64,000 bases of DNA, taken from contig NW_004624781.1 in NCBI RefSeq assembly GCF_000247695.1, positions 6,993,521 through 7,057,520 on the forward strand, written 5' to 3'. The notes below the pieces were generated by a model. The model did not search any database and was not told where the DNA came from. It saw only the letters and a program-made list of their open reading frames with translations. The stretch comes from Heterocephalus glaber. Its lineage: Eukaryota; Chordata; Mammalia; Rodentia; Bathyergidae. Below, one piece after another: positions 1 to 12,300 of the stretch. Positions within the stretch are counted from its first letter, which is position 1. Every line of letters starts with the position of its first letter. The position numbers were made by a program, and so were the translations under genes.

Positions 1-199
1 CCTGAATAATAAATGTCTTAGGGAAATGGAAGTACTCGGGGACAGCATGCACTTTCAGGGTTAGTGTTTGGCTTTGGTATAAGTAATGTCCCTGATTTGA
101 AAGCTAAAGACTGCATCTCTTGAGAAAAACAGGCTAGATTTGTTTAACTTGACTGTCCAAGGCCTGACATTCTCCTCCTTGTCTGTCTTCTCCATCCAG
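1..199 (+). other. INTS14 intron end
   Basis: Intron sequence up to the CATCCAG acceptor. No repeat recognised. Confidence 0.7.
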
Positions 200-333
200 T
201 CTTGAATGGCACGGGATGCTCTACTCCCAGGCTGACAGCAAGAAGAAGTCCAACCTCATGATGTCGCTCTTTGAGCCTGGCCCAGAACCTCTCCCCTGGC
301 TCGGGAAAATGGCCCAGTTGGGTCCTATTTCAG
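200..333 (+). CDS. INTS14: INTS14 coding exon (first in window)
   Basis: 134 nt. The acceptor is CATCCAG before 200 and the donor is CAG|GTACAG after 333. The frame starts one base into the exon, so the preceding codon is split with an exon outside the window. The peptide includes SQADSKKKSNLMMSLFEPG. Confidence 0.92.
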
Positions 334-3300
334 GTACAGCCCAGATCAGATTTTCCCTATCTGGACTTTGTTTTCTCCCTGCTGTCTCTGACTGTAGTCT
401 GAGAGCTGCCAAGCTCCCTTATCAGTGCGCCGTGGTCTCTGATCCTGGATCTGTACATGGAGAACCCCAAGATAGTTTCACGTCTGAATTCTGCAGCTCA
501 GGGAAAGCAACATTTAAGTTGCTGTAAGTGTAAACTCTTTAACTGCTTAGAGTAAAAAGCTTATGTGTTTGCACGTGCATATATTTTTGAGACTAGGTTT
601 CACAAAAGTTGCTAAGTCGCCCAAGCTGGGCTCCAATTTGCAATCCTCCTGCCTCAGCCACTCAAGTAGCTCTTATTACAGGTTTGTACCATCATACCTG
701 GGTACTTCTGATTTTGCTGTGCCTTTCGGCTCATTCCTTTGTGGTGCTAGATCCTCAGACTCAAACTATAGAATTATCCTTGACTTGTTTGGGCATATAT
801 CAATTTCAGAGACAGCTACCGGCTATTTTGTGTCAGGCCTAGAGGATAAAAAGAGCTAGCTGGAGTTACGCAAAGTCTGGTGGGAAGTGGACTGATAGAT
901 GGACTGTACAGGGTCAGGGTTAGCCTGGAGTTGGGGATCAGATGAGCCCTGCCTAGAGCACTCAGGGAAATCCTCCCTGAGGAGAGTCGCGCTAGCTTAG
1001 TTGAAAGAGAGAAGGAATTCATTAGGCAGAGGAAGGAAAAAAGGCCTGGGGTAAGTAGGGCACCTGTAGAGAGGAAAGGCTGGGTATGGCAGGGGTGGAG
1101 GGGCAGGTGGCAGAGGCTGCCAGAGCAGTCTCAGCTGAACTGTGAAGAGCCAAGACTAGTCCAGATCTTGGGGACACCTGGAGAGAAACAGTGTGATAGA
1201 TGGCCCTGGCTGTGATGAGAACCGCAAGGAACTGTTGGGAGACTTATGTTCAGCTGCTGCTGCCCTTTGATCACATGAGGCCATGATCAAAGGGAGTGAT
1301 GAGGACTGGGAAAGGTGACTGGGAAGTGTAGATCTGAAAAAGTCCAGGAGTCCTGCAGGAGAAGTTACTGTAGTAGCCCTGGATATGGGAAGTTGAAAGC
1401 CAGAACAGGGCAGTGGTAGCGGGTAAAAGATACTTCAGAGGTTGAGGCAACAGTGTTAGGATTTGACAGCCAGCCCAGGTTTCCAGCTTGGGCTGCAGGA
1501 TGAAAAGTAAGTAGCCTTTTAATTGAAATAGAGAATACAAGAAGAGTAACTTTGGGAAGAACATATTTGGCATATGTTGAGTTTGTACCCTTAAGAAATA
1601 AGAGCCAGGGATTTAGCTCACCGGCATGGCACCTGCCTGGCAAGCATGAGGCCCTGAGTTCAATCCCCAGTACCAAAAAAAAAGAAAAGCTGGGCATGGT
1701 GGACTCTGGAGGCTGAGGCAGGAGGATCCTGTGCAAATTCGAGACCAATCTGGACTACATAGTGAGTTCAAGACTGGTCTGAACTATGTGCTGAGACCCT
1801 ATCTCAAAAAACAAACAAAGAAAATAAATAAATAAAGCAGAGAAGCCTACACACAGACATTCCTGTGGCATCTGGGATTTGGGAGAGAGGCAGACTTGGA
1901 GACAAAATTTTGAGTCCCAGGCATGTAGCTGATAGTTACAATGGGGAGAGGGAGGGAGATTGCTCAGGGCAGTGGCTCACAGATTTGACTTTTTGCATAC
2001 AAAAGTAAACCTTGTGCCTGGGATTTAGCTAAGTGGTTCTGCCACCTGCCTCATAAGCACAAGGTCCCAAGTTCGATCTCTGGTGCCAAAAAAAAACACC
2101 TTGTTTAGAAATTCTTCATCCTGGGCTCCACCTGCAGAGATTCTGATTCAGTAGGTCTGGATTCAGGCCAGGAACTTGCAGTTTTAATATTATACCCTAG
2201 GGATTCAAATCTAGGCGATCCCTGAACTTTCTTTAAACCCTGGTCCCTGGGAAACATAACTAAGGTAAAAAGCGACCAAAAGGCCAAACCTCTGGCAAAC
2301 AACAACTGTGAGAGCAGCGGAGGGGAAAATGAAAAGGTTAAGCAGATGAAAGAGGGTTAGCAGAGCTAACATCACCAAAAGCAAGCCGGCACAGCAGCTC
2401 TGAAGCACGAGTGCCCCAGTTGCACACATGCACACATGGCAGTCATTCTCCTGAGGCCTAGGGAAGACTGACAGAATGCCAGCCCAAGAAGCTAGACTAA
2501 GGGTCTGCAGACTTCATCTCACTGAAGGGATAGGTAGTAAAAATTTTCAGCTTTGCAGGCCACGTGGTCTCTACCTCAGCCATTCACCTCTGGCTTTGTA
2601 CCCATGACACTATGCAAATGAGTGGCTGTGTAAAACTTTATGGACTCTGAAATTTGAATTTGGTGTAATACTCAGGTGTCTTTTGATTTTTTTCTCTCTC
2701 CTCTTTCCCTCTCTTCTCCCTCCTCCCTCCTCTCTCTTCTGTTCTCCTTCCTCTCTTTTCCCTCCTCCCTCTCTGTTACCCAGGCTAGTCTCAAACTCCT
2801 GGGCTCAAGCGATCCTGCTACCTCAGCCCCTGGAGTAGCTGGGACTCTATGCACCACCACAACTTGCTAAAAGCCATTCTTAACTCAGAAGACAGGTAGC
2901 AGGTAGTTGCCCAGTCCTTGCTGTAGCATCTAGGGACTGGGGTTTTAAAGGTCATACAGGGAACTAGGGTGTAGCTTAGTGGTAGAGCAGTTGCCTGGTG
3001 TGTATAAGTCCCTAGGTTCAATCCTCAGCACAACACAAATAAGTAAATAAATAAATCTTATAGAGGGACATGAGGTGTAATGACTTTGGTTTCAAATAAG
3101 ACAAAGAACTACAAACTCAATGCTGAGAATCTGGAAGGTCTAGTCCCTCTGTGACAGACTGACAGGAAAAATTCTACACATTGTTTCCTACTCTTTTTTT
3201 TTGGATCTAAAGAAATAAAAATGTCCCCTATTAGGAATAGGAAACTTATGGGTGGGGATTTAGCTCAGTGGTTCCGGCACCTGCCTCGAAAGCTCAAGGT

Positions 3301-6300
3301 CCTGAGTTTGACCCCTGGTACCAAAAGAAAAAAAAAAAGGAAACTAATTCCTGTACCATGCACATTGACACTAGCTATTCAGATGTGGACAGTCCCAAAC
3401 TGAACAATGTAGAAACTCATTCTGAACCAATGAAACCCACAGCTCCTCCTGCAGAACTAATGTGACGGCTCTATAGGAAAACCTTCCCATCGTGGACAGA
3501 GGGACTGCCACAGGAAGAAGCTCATGCTCACGAGTTTTTCATCATGTGAGGAAATTTATCTCCTTTGAAGAAAGGCCAACAAGAGGATTAGTAGTTCAAG
3601 AACTTAATGTGAAAGAGACAATAGAATGACTGTCTTAAAGAACTAAGAGTCTCAGGAGGAACAGGGCTAGAATATAGCTCAGTGGTAGAGCACTCACCTA
3701 ATAATACCTAATAATCAAGGTGCTGGGGTTGATCCCCAGCACCACAGTAGGGAAAGTTTTAAGAGGAAAAGAAGCCAAGAGAAAAGAAGAGGGCTTTACT
3801 GATAGTACAGAAAAGAGAAATAGGACAGTAACTGGAGGAGAACCCAGGGCAGAGAAAGTTGTGTGTGAATGTGTGTAGACAGATTCCTCATCACCTTCAT
3901 CTCACTTCTGTACAATTCCTGTGTTCATACTGCCTTTCATTCTTGCTGCTCTTGGGCCGGGGATTTAGCTCAGTGGTTCCAGCACCTGCCTTGCAAGTGC
4001 AAGGTTCCAAGTTCAATCCCTGGTACCAAAAAAAAAAAAAAAAAAGCTAAGAAATTCTTGCTGCTCTGACCATGTTTTGGCTTTCTTTACATTTCAGTTA
4101 AACCAGAAGTCACCTGTCTTCAGCCCATAGACCAAACTGGCCCATTTCCTCTTTGTAAATAAAGTTTTATTGAGACACAGTCACACTCATTCCTTTACAT
4201 ATTATCTACAGCTGCCTTCCTGCTACCGTGGCAGAGTTGAATATGACAGGAACCATATGACTCATAAAGTCTAAAACACTGCTGTTAAGTCCTTTCTAGA
4301 GAAAGTTAGCTGCTCCCAACTTGGACTGTTGAGATATTTTCACCCAAGATACTTGTCCAGAGGCTCACATGCAGACTTCTTTCTCATCTGCCTTCCAACA
4401 AGCAATGCTTATTATGCTTATTCTTCATTCACATGGAACTGCTGTTCCCTCTGCCTGTATTCATGTTCTTTCCTCCCTCTGGGTCTTTTCTTCTTTTCAG
4501 GGGGGATAATAATCACTAACATTTTATTGAATTTAACTCTGTGCCAAGCACGGTGCAGGACACAGTGAAATGCACCATCTCAGTTCATTCTCACAGCAAT
4601 CTTATGGGGTTGGATTGGCATTATAACAAATTACAATGACTGGAACCCACCATAGAGGGTGGTTGAGGGAGCTTATGAAGGAATGTGTATGGAGTCCCTG
4701 ATGCATGGCAGGCACATAATAGTAGATACTGCTGTTTCATTGTTTTTCAAAGCAGAATGTGTAAAATAATACTGCCATTGTTTATACCAATCCCTCCTGC
4801 TCCTATTCCTAGAAATGACCACTTTTTTTCCATTTTAAATGTCTTGTTTTAGGTGCTTGGTTATTTGTTGACTTTTGAAAGGTATTGAATGTTTAGCTCT
4901 CTTATGTTCTCTAGGCCTACTGGCCTTGTATCATCCTGCCTCTTCCCTTCACATCTTTTCTGTGGATCTTTCATAGCTACTAAGAAAACGGTGCGTGGGA
5001 AGCACATGTTTTGAAATCTTGCATCTGCAGAAATGCCTTCTTTATTTCGTCCTTTACAGACTGTCAGTAGTTTGGTTAGGTGAGTTCTACATCAGAAATC
5101 ATTGTCCCTCAAAGTTTTCAAGTACTGCTGTGTTCTCTCTTCTAGCTTTTAGTGCTGCTGCTGAGTCTTTTGCCCTCCTGACTCCCAGACCTTTGACCTT
5201 GAACTGTTATTTTCTCTCCTTCTTTAAGGATCTTTGTATCCCTGGTGTTCTGAATTTTCAGAATGGCCTACCCAGTTGTTGGTATCTGCATTCATTTTGC
5301 TAAGCGAGCGAGTCCTTTCTATCTGGCCCCTTGTGTCTTCAGTCCTGGGTGTATGCATTATTCTTTGATCTTTCTCTCTCTGTATTCTGTTCTCCCTTCT
5401 GGAGCATATATCTGAGGTAGATGTGTGTGTCTGCACACACATGCATGCACAGACACATATAATACTATCTTTTCTTACTGATTTCCCATTTTCTTTTTGT
5501 TTTGCTTTCTGTATATCTTCAACTTTATTGTACAGCTATTTTTTAATTTCCATTATCATATTTCTTATTTCTTAAAGTCTCATGTTCTTTTTTCACAAGT
5601 ACTGTATTTCCTGTCTGCTGGTGCATTCACCATATATGGGCTCCAAGCAAAACTGATAGGCTCCAGTTAGATGCTGGAGTTCTTGGTACTGATAACGAGT
5701 GCCATAATGGGATCTAAGAAACCACCCTCTGCCAGAAACTTGGGACAGCTTCGTGGAGGGGCAGACTAGGATCTGGCCTGGGAATGGAGATAGGCAAATT
5801 TGGGTAGGTGAGCGGCAGTGCTCAATGGCAGAGAAAGTGTTGGCTTCAGAAAACCAGCACTAGCTGAGTCACTCTGAAACCTTCAGTCCAAGCTCTCCGA
5901 GCCTCAGTCTTCCTCTTTAATGAGACTAATAATGTCTACCTTCTAGGGTTGCCGTACAGAGGGAAGTTTTATGTATATGGTATCTGACACATAGTTAGAA
6001 TAAATATTCTTTATTCTGTAAGTGCCTTGAGGCCAGAACAATCTCTTCACTAAGCACAGTTCCAAGCATGGTGCTTTTTACATCCCAGGGTCTTCCTATA
6101 GATAAGGAGTGAATGCATGAGGATGGTAAAGCAGTCCAGGCAATGGGAGGAACAGAAATAATGGCAGGGCAGTTGGAAACAACCATGCTGTGTGTGCCAG
6201 GATTCACAGGATCTCAGCTGACAAGGTTTATATATTGATAGGTACAGTACTATATTGTCTGGAGAGTTGGGTCACTAGTTTTAGAAGAGTCAGGAGTGGG

Positions 6301-9300
6301 GAGTATTGATGGAGGCAATTTGGGGTTAGCATTAAGGTTTCTGATTAATGACCAAATGGGGGCAGAGAACATCTTGCTCAGTTGAGAGAAATGGGTCCAA
6401 GGCCAGTTTTCTGCATGAACATTTGGTCAGTGGATTTCACCTCCCTGAACTGGTGGGGATGATTCTCTGTCTCCCAAGATAATAAGGTAATAAGGATGGA
6501 AGAAGGCATTAGGTATAAGTGTGCTCCATAGATTTGTGGCAGAGCTTTCTCAACTCAGCACATTCAAAGGCAGAAGCCCTATTTACAGGTATAAAACCAC
6601 CAAGGTTTTGAGTCTTTGGAAGCAATTTTAACTAATTAGCCATAAGATCAAGTACTCTTCACTGGGAAAAATATTTTTCCTTGCCCTTTTCCTTAATTAT
6701 GCCTAATTTTCCCTTCTAATTTTTTAATCCCTAAACCTGTGCTGCCTAACGAAATAGCCACTGGCCACATGAAGATACTCAAATTTAATTAAACCTAAAT
6801 AAAATTTAAAATTCATTTCTGTAGTCAGGTGCTCAATAGCAAGTGGCTACCGTATTAGATAGCACAGGTATAGAACAGTTCCAGCATCAGAGGAAATTTG
6901 GCTGGAGAGTGCTGGACTAGAATATACAGAACTGCAGTTCATATGCATGTTTCGTTTTTGCAGTACTGGGGATCAAACCCAGGCGCCCTGAGCTACATCC
7001 CCAGCCCTTTTATTTTGAGATAGGGTCTCCTTAAGTTGCCCAGGCTGGCCTCAAACTTGAGATCTTCCTACTTCAAGCTCCTGAGTAGTGGGATAACAGG
7101 CATGTGCCACCATGTCCAGCTGTAAATGTGTTTTAATATTGTACACATTTGTTTTGACTACTCTGGCCTTAATTCACAAAGCAGATAAGTGAAATTTGTT
7201 TCTTTGAAGACTTTCAGCTGTTTTTCACTTATGTAGGCATCTGTTTGGTCTCAGTCAGTGGCCTCTATTGGGAACAGGTTCTCCAACCTGATTGAAGTTA
7301 ATGAGATTTCCTTAATTAACCGAGTAGTCAGACATAGATTGAGTGATCAAAGAACTGCTAGCCTAATCAACAATGCAATTGATTGTGTTTTGCCAGATGT
7401 CATTTCAGAATGTCTTTTTCTTTAAGATGCTAAAGAAAACCCTTATGGTGAGGATGACAATAAGAGCCCATTCCCCTTGCAGCCCAAAAACAAACGCAGT
7501 TACGCCCAGAATGTGACTGTCTGGATCAAACCCAGTGGCCTGCAGGTAACATTACCATTTACTTGGCTTTCTTTTCCACTGGGGACAGGAGAAGGTGTTT
7601 GGGTGGACGGGCAGGCAGACATTTGATTTGATTTTTCTTCCCTTTGATACTTCGTAATTTACTTATTTCTAATTTTGCCATTATTTCCAAAAAGGATTCA
7701 GATGGCCTCCAGTAAAACATGTACTTAGCAAAATCATTTCTTACACAATTTAGAGCAATAAGAAACCTAGAGAAAGAGTGAAACTAATTGTGCCTGGAAG
7801 CCAAGGCAAACTGATAATTGTATTTGAGAAGTTTGGTTGGGAGCTTCCGGGTTACATAGTTTTTCTTGTGTTAGTGGAAGCAGGCCAGTTCTTCTGGAGA
7901 AGCGTATTTTCCTCGCATTGGATTTTAATGTAAAATCTGTTGTGTGGTGAAGCACTGAACACTGTAACCATTGTCATCTTTAACAATGGTTTTGAAAAAT
8001 ATGTAAAGTCTTCATTTGGTTATTTCTTCCAGCCCTAAAGTAGAACCCATGCAATAGCATTATACTGTAATTCCACAGAAACACACTCATAGGAACCAAA
8101 GGTAATACTGATCAAGAAATGCTACTTTTTGGCAGGTATCAGGGACATTTCTCCTATTGATGTACAGTCACTTATTCTTGTTTTTTAAAGTTACTAAGGA
8201 AACCTTTGAGCACCGCCTTTTAATTTCTTTCTCCAATGAGTCCAGCCTCAAGCACAGAAAGAAGGGCAGTTAGCACCAGCAGCAGAAGTGGCCTCCACTA
8301 ACTGAAGTGTCTCTGAACCCCCCTTCGCAGCTGAGCCACACCTGTGCTGGATAAGGGCAAAAAGCCTCTTTTAGCAAGTCAGGGCCTCCCTCCTTCCTCC
8401 ATCCCTGACTCCAGCATTTCCTACAGGGCAGTGACAACCACTTCCACCGCCCATTACAGTTGAACTTTTCTTAAATTACTATTTAAATTTTGTTTTGGTC
8501 TCAGATATAGTTAATTTTAAATTGTGGTAAAATACACATAACTCTAAATGTATCTTTTTAGGCATCTTAAAGTATACAGTTCAGTGACAGTGCATTCCCA
8601 GTGTTATGCATCCGTCACCACTGTAGCTCCAGAACATCCTAACCACTCCAAAAGGAAACCCTGTCCCTGCTTTTAAGCACGTCCCTCCATGTGCTTTCCC
8701 TCTCCCAGGCCCTGGCAACCACTAATCTGCCTTTTGTCTCTATGGATTTGCCTATTCCAGATATTTCAGAGAAATAGAATAATGCACTTTGTGGCCTTTT
8801 GTATTTGGCATCTTTCACTGTGAATATCATTCATGTTGTACACATGTCAGTATTTAGTTCCTTTTCATGGTGGAGTGATGATATTCTGGTGTATAAATAT
8901 CCCACATTTTTTTATCCGTTCCCTCAGGTAATGGACATTAGGGTTGTTTCCACCTTTTGCCTATTATGAATGATATTGTTATGAACATTCATACAAATTT
9001 TTTGTTTGAACACCTGTTCTCAATACTTGGTTAAGAATTGGAGTTGGGCCAGGGATTTAGCTCAGTGGTTCCACTGCCTGCCTTGAAAGCCCAAGGACCC
9101 GAGTTTGATCTCTAAAAAAAAAAAAAAAAAAAAAAGAATTGGGGTTGCTGAATCATAGCATTTTTTGTTTTTGTTTTTTGAGACAGGGTCTTGCTATGAA
9201 ATTCAGGCTGGCCTCAAACTCACAGCCATTCTCCTGCCTGAGCCTCCCACATCTCTAGGATTAGAGATGTATACCACCATACCTGGCAGTAATTAACTTT

Positions 9301-12300
9301 AGGAACTGCCAACCTTCTTTTTTACAGTGGCTACACCATTTTATATTCCCACTAGCCATGTTGTTAAGTGTTCCAGTTTCTCCACTCCAATCAGTATTCC
9401 TTTTTTTTTTTTTAAAGTAGTGGATGTGAAGTGTTATATCTTTGTAGTTTTGATTTCCCTTCCCTAATGCCTAGTAATGTGGTACATCTTTGGACTAGAA
9501 TGTAGCTCAGTGGTACAGTGCTTGTCTAGCACACAGAAGGCCCTAGTTTTGATGGGGAGGGTGCATCTTTCCATGTACTTACTGGCTATTTGTCTATCTT
9601 TAGAGATGTCTTGAATCCTGTGTCCACTTTTTCCACTGGGTTGTCTTTTTGTTAAGATCTTTATGTACTCAGGATAGCACACCCTTAGAGATGTGATTTG
9701 TAAATATTTTCTCCCATTCTGTGGGCTTTCTTTTCACACTTTTTTCTCCTTTCTTTAGCAATTGAACCCAGGGCCTCATGTCTGCAAGGCAAGTGCTCTA
9801 CTACCGAGCTACACCCCAGTCCTCTTCTTACACTCTTGGTAGTGTTCTTTGATGTACAGGTTTTTAGGGTTTTTTGAGGCAGGGTCTCAGTATGTAGTCC
9901 AAAATTTCAAGGCCAGTCTGAATTACACAGCAAGACCCTGTCTCAAAAAAAAAAATAAAAATTTTTAGTTTTTAGTCAGGAAAATGTTTCTATTTTTTGC
10001 TTTTGTTGCTTTTGCTTTTTTTGTATCTTAACCAAGAGATCATAGCCAAATCCAAGGTGATGAATTTACTCCTACATTTCCTTGTAGAAGTTTTAGTGTA
10101 TGTGCTGCTAAAGTGAACACTCCTTGTAGAAGTTTTATAGCATTAGACTTTATATTTAGATGTCTGATCCATTCTGAGTTCATTTTTTATACTGTGTGAG
10201 GTAAAGGTTCAACTTCTTTTGCATGTGGCTATCCACTTGGCCCAGGTGTTGAAAAGACTATTCTTTCCTCATAGAATGATTTTGGCAGCCTTACAAAAAA
10301 GAACTAGCTGTAGATTTATGGATTTCCTGGGTATATTTTTGTGAGACTGATTTATTATCATCCAGCCTTTTGAAGGAGGGAAATGTGTGTGTTTGAGTAC
10401 CTGGGATTGAACCCAAGGGCACTTAGCACTGAGCTATATATACTCCTAACCCTTTTACAATTTGAAACAAGCTCTTAATCACGCAGGCTGGGCTTGAATT
10501 TGTAATCCTTCTGCCTCAGCCTCCAGAGTAGCTGGGATTACATGGATGCGCCACCATGCCTGACTGGGACGTGCTTTGTCAGTGTTGAGCAGAATACTGA
10601 TGTAACTCAGAAAGGGCCTTCACGGGTTCACCTACCAGAGCTGTAGCCCCATTTTCCTTTTTCATTTCTTTAAACATTCAGAGCTATCCATTTGTGTTCT
10701 TTCCTGCTTTTTACCACAGAATTCTAATGTCATATTCTTTCATTTTTTCACTCTCAATAGACAGATGTACAGAAGATTTTGAGAAATGCAAGGAAACTAC
10801 CTGAAAAAACGCAGACATTCTATAAGGTGAGCCTGTCAGAATTACAGTGGAGAGGGTGGGCCGTGGGATGTGCACATAGTAGTGAGCACAGGCCAGGAGC
10901 CAAAAATGGCAAGGATTAGTGTTGTGCCGCTGCTGCCTCAGGTTTCTCATCAGGAAAGTCAGTGTGATAGGTCCAAGCCTGCCTTACAGTCCAAGAGCAG
11001 GCAGCGATGCAAAGGCCCGATTCTGCACAGTAGGAGGGTGTCTCCCTGTAGACACACCACTCTGAGTCCCTCCTGCCATGGGTGTCCTGTGCGGTCCGTG
11101 CAACTAGTATGTGACCTCCCATGGTGCTGAATCACCCAGAAAATCTTACTGTGCCAGAGAAGCACCTTGAGGGACAACTTTTAAAATCACGTATTTGACT
11201 TGTGAAGTGGGTGGCCCTCTATGGTGGTGACTGGTTGATCTAGAGCCACTGGCAGAGATTGCAGTCCTGAGGACTGAGGTGGGGAACATTTAGGCTCATT
11301 CCTTTTCTCTCCCTGTCCTTCCTATGTTTGGCTGGAGTTAGATTGAGCACAGTGTGACGTGCGTCCTGGTTTGCTAATCTCAAAATACAGCACACACAGC
11401 GGGCCTGGGGCTGGCATCTCTTCTGGAGAACACACACTGCTCCTTTGTCTTCGCGTTACCTCATTACCTTGATTCACTGTTGTCCTCAAACCTAAGTATG
11501 TAGCAGGCTAGTGAAATCAAGAAAAATTTGCAGTTTTAATCAAAGTTCAAAAGACCTGCTTAGCTGGCTAGGCCCCTTCCCACCTGAAGCTGTAACTCAG
11601 CCAGGCCTCAGCTGCAGCCGTCTCTGTGTAGGTGCTGCTCACAGTTGTCTGTTCGAGCTGGCACATCTGTGCTGTGTGTGGCCTTCAACTTTCCAGCTTT
11701 ACTAGATGATACAGAGGTGACCTGAGGGCCTGTTTCTCCTCACTGGCTTTATATAACCCTACATGAGAGCTAGGTAGGGTCTCTAAAAACTCAATGCTTT
11801 GGCTCCTGCAGGAGACAGGAAAGGCAGCGTCCTCACTTTGTAACAAGGCCTCTGAGACCAAGTGGCTCTGCAGCTTGCCCAGATCACACCAGGTGCCTGG
11901 CGGGGCACTTCATATTTCTGTACTTCCATCCACTGCCCACCCCTTCTTGTGTGGCAGTCCTTCCTGCCTGGATTCTCTAAACATGTTCATTGCCATTCAC
12001 TGTAAGCCCACACTGCAGAGGCACCAAAGGTTAAGAGGCCTCTGAGATTTGGAGGAAGCCTTTTCCAACCCGGAACAACACAGGGAAGTCATCCTCTTGT
12101 CAGGTGTGAGTACCAGATGTGTGCAGTGCTCACCACAATGCCAGTATACTTGCTCACTGCTGGGTGGACATGGTGCACTGTCTTCCTCACCTAGCTGCTG
12201 GCCACCTGTAGAGGAAGCACATGTCAGTTATGTCCTCACACTCTCAGTACTGGCTTCTCTGCGTAAGAATGGGTTCTCATGTAAAAATGCTCCCTGAAAG

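Larger units (their letters stand above)
2500..2930 (+). mobile_element. Old hAT-like DNA transposon remnant, split
   Basis: Segments 2500-2675 and 2871-2930 resemble a common mammalian non-autonomous DNA element (TTTCAGCTTTGCAGGCCACG, then AAGCCATTCTTAACTC). The middle is displaced by a pyrimidine tract and a B1. Part of the same family recurs reversed at 4120-4280. Confidence 0.45.
8490..10370 (-). mobile_element. Old LINE-1 3' part, broken by SINEs
   Basis: Antisense L1: ORF2 end region near 10.1-10.37 kb (GTTGAAAAGACTATTCTTTC, TCCATTCTGAGTTCATTTTT) and 3' UTR down to 8.5 kb (CTTTTTAGGCATCTTAAAGT). Interrupted by SINEs at 9047, 9161, 9491, 9757 and 9871. No intact frame. Confidence 0.75.
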
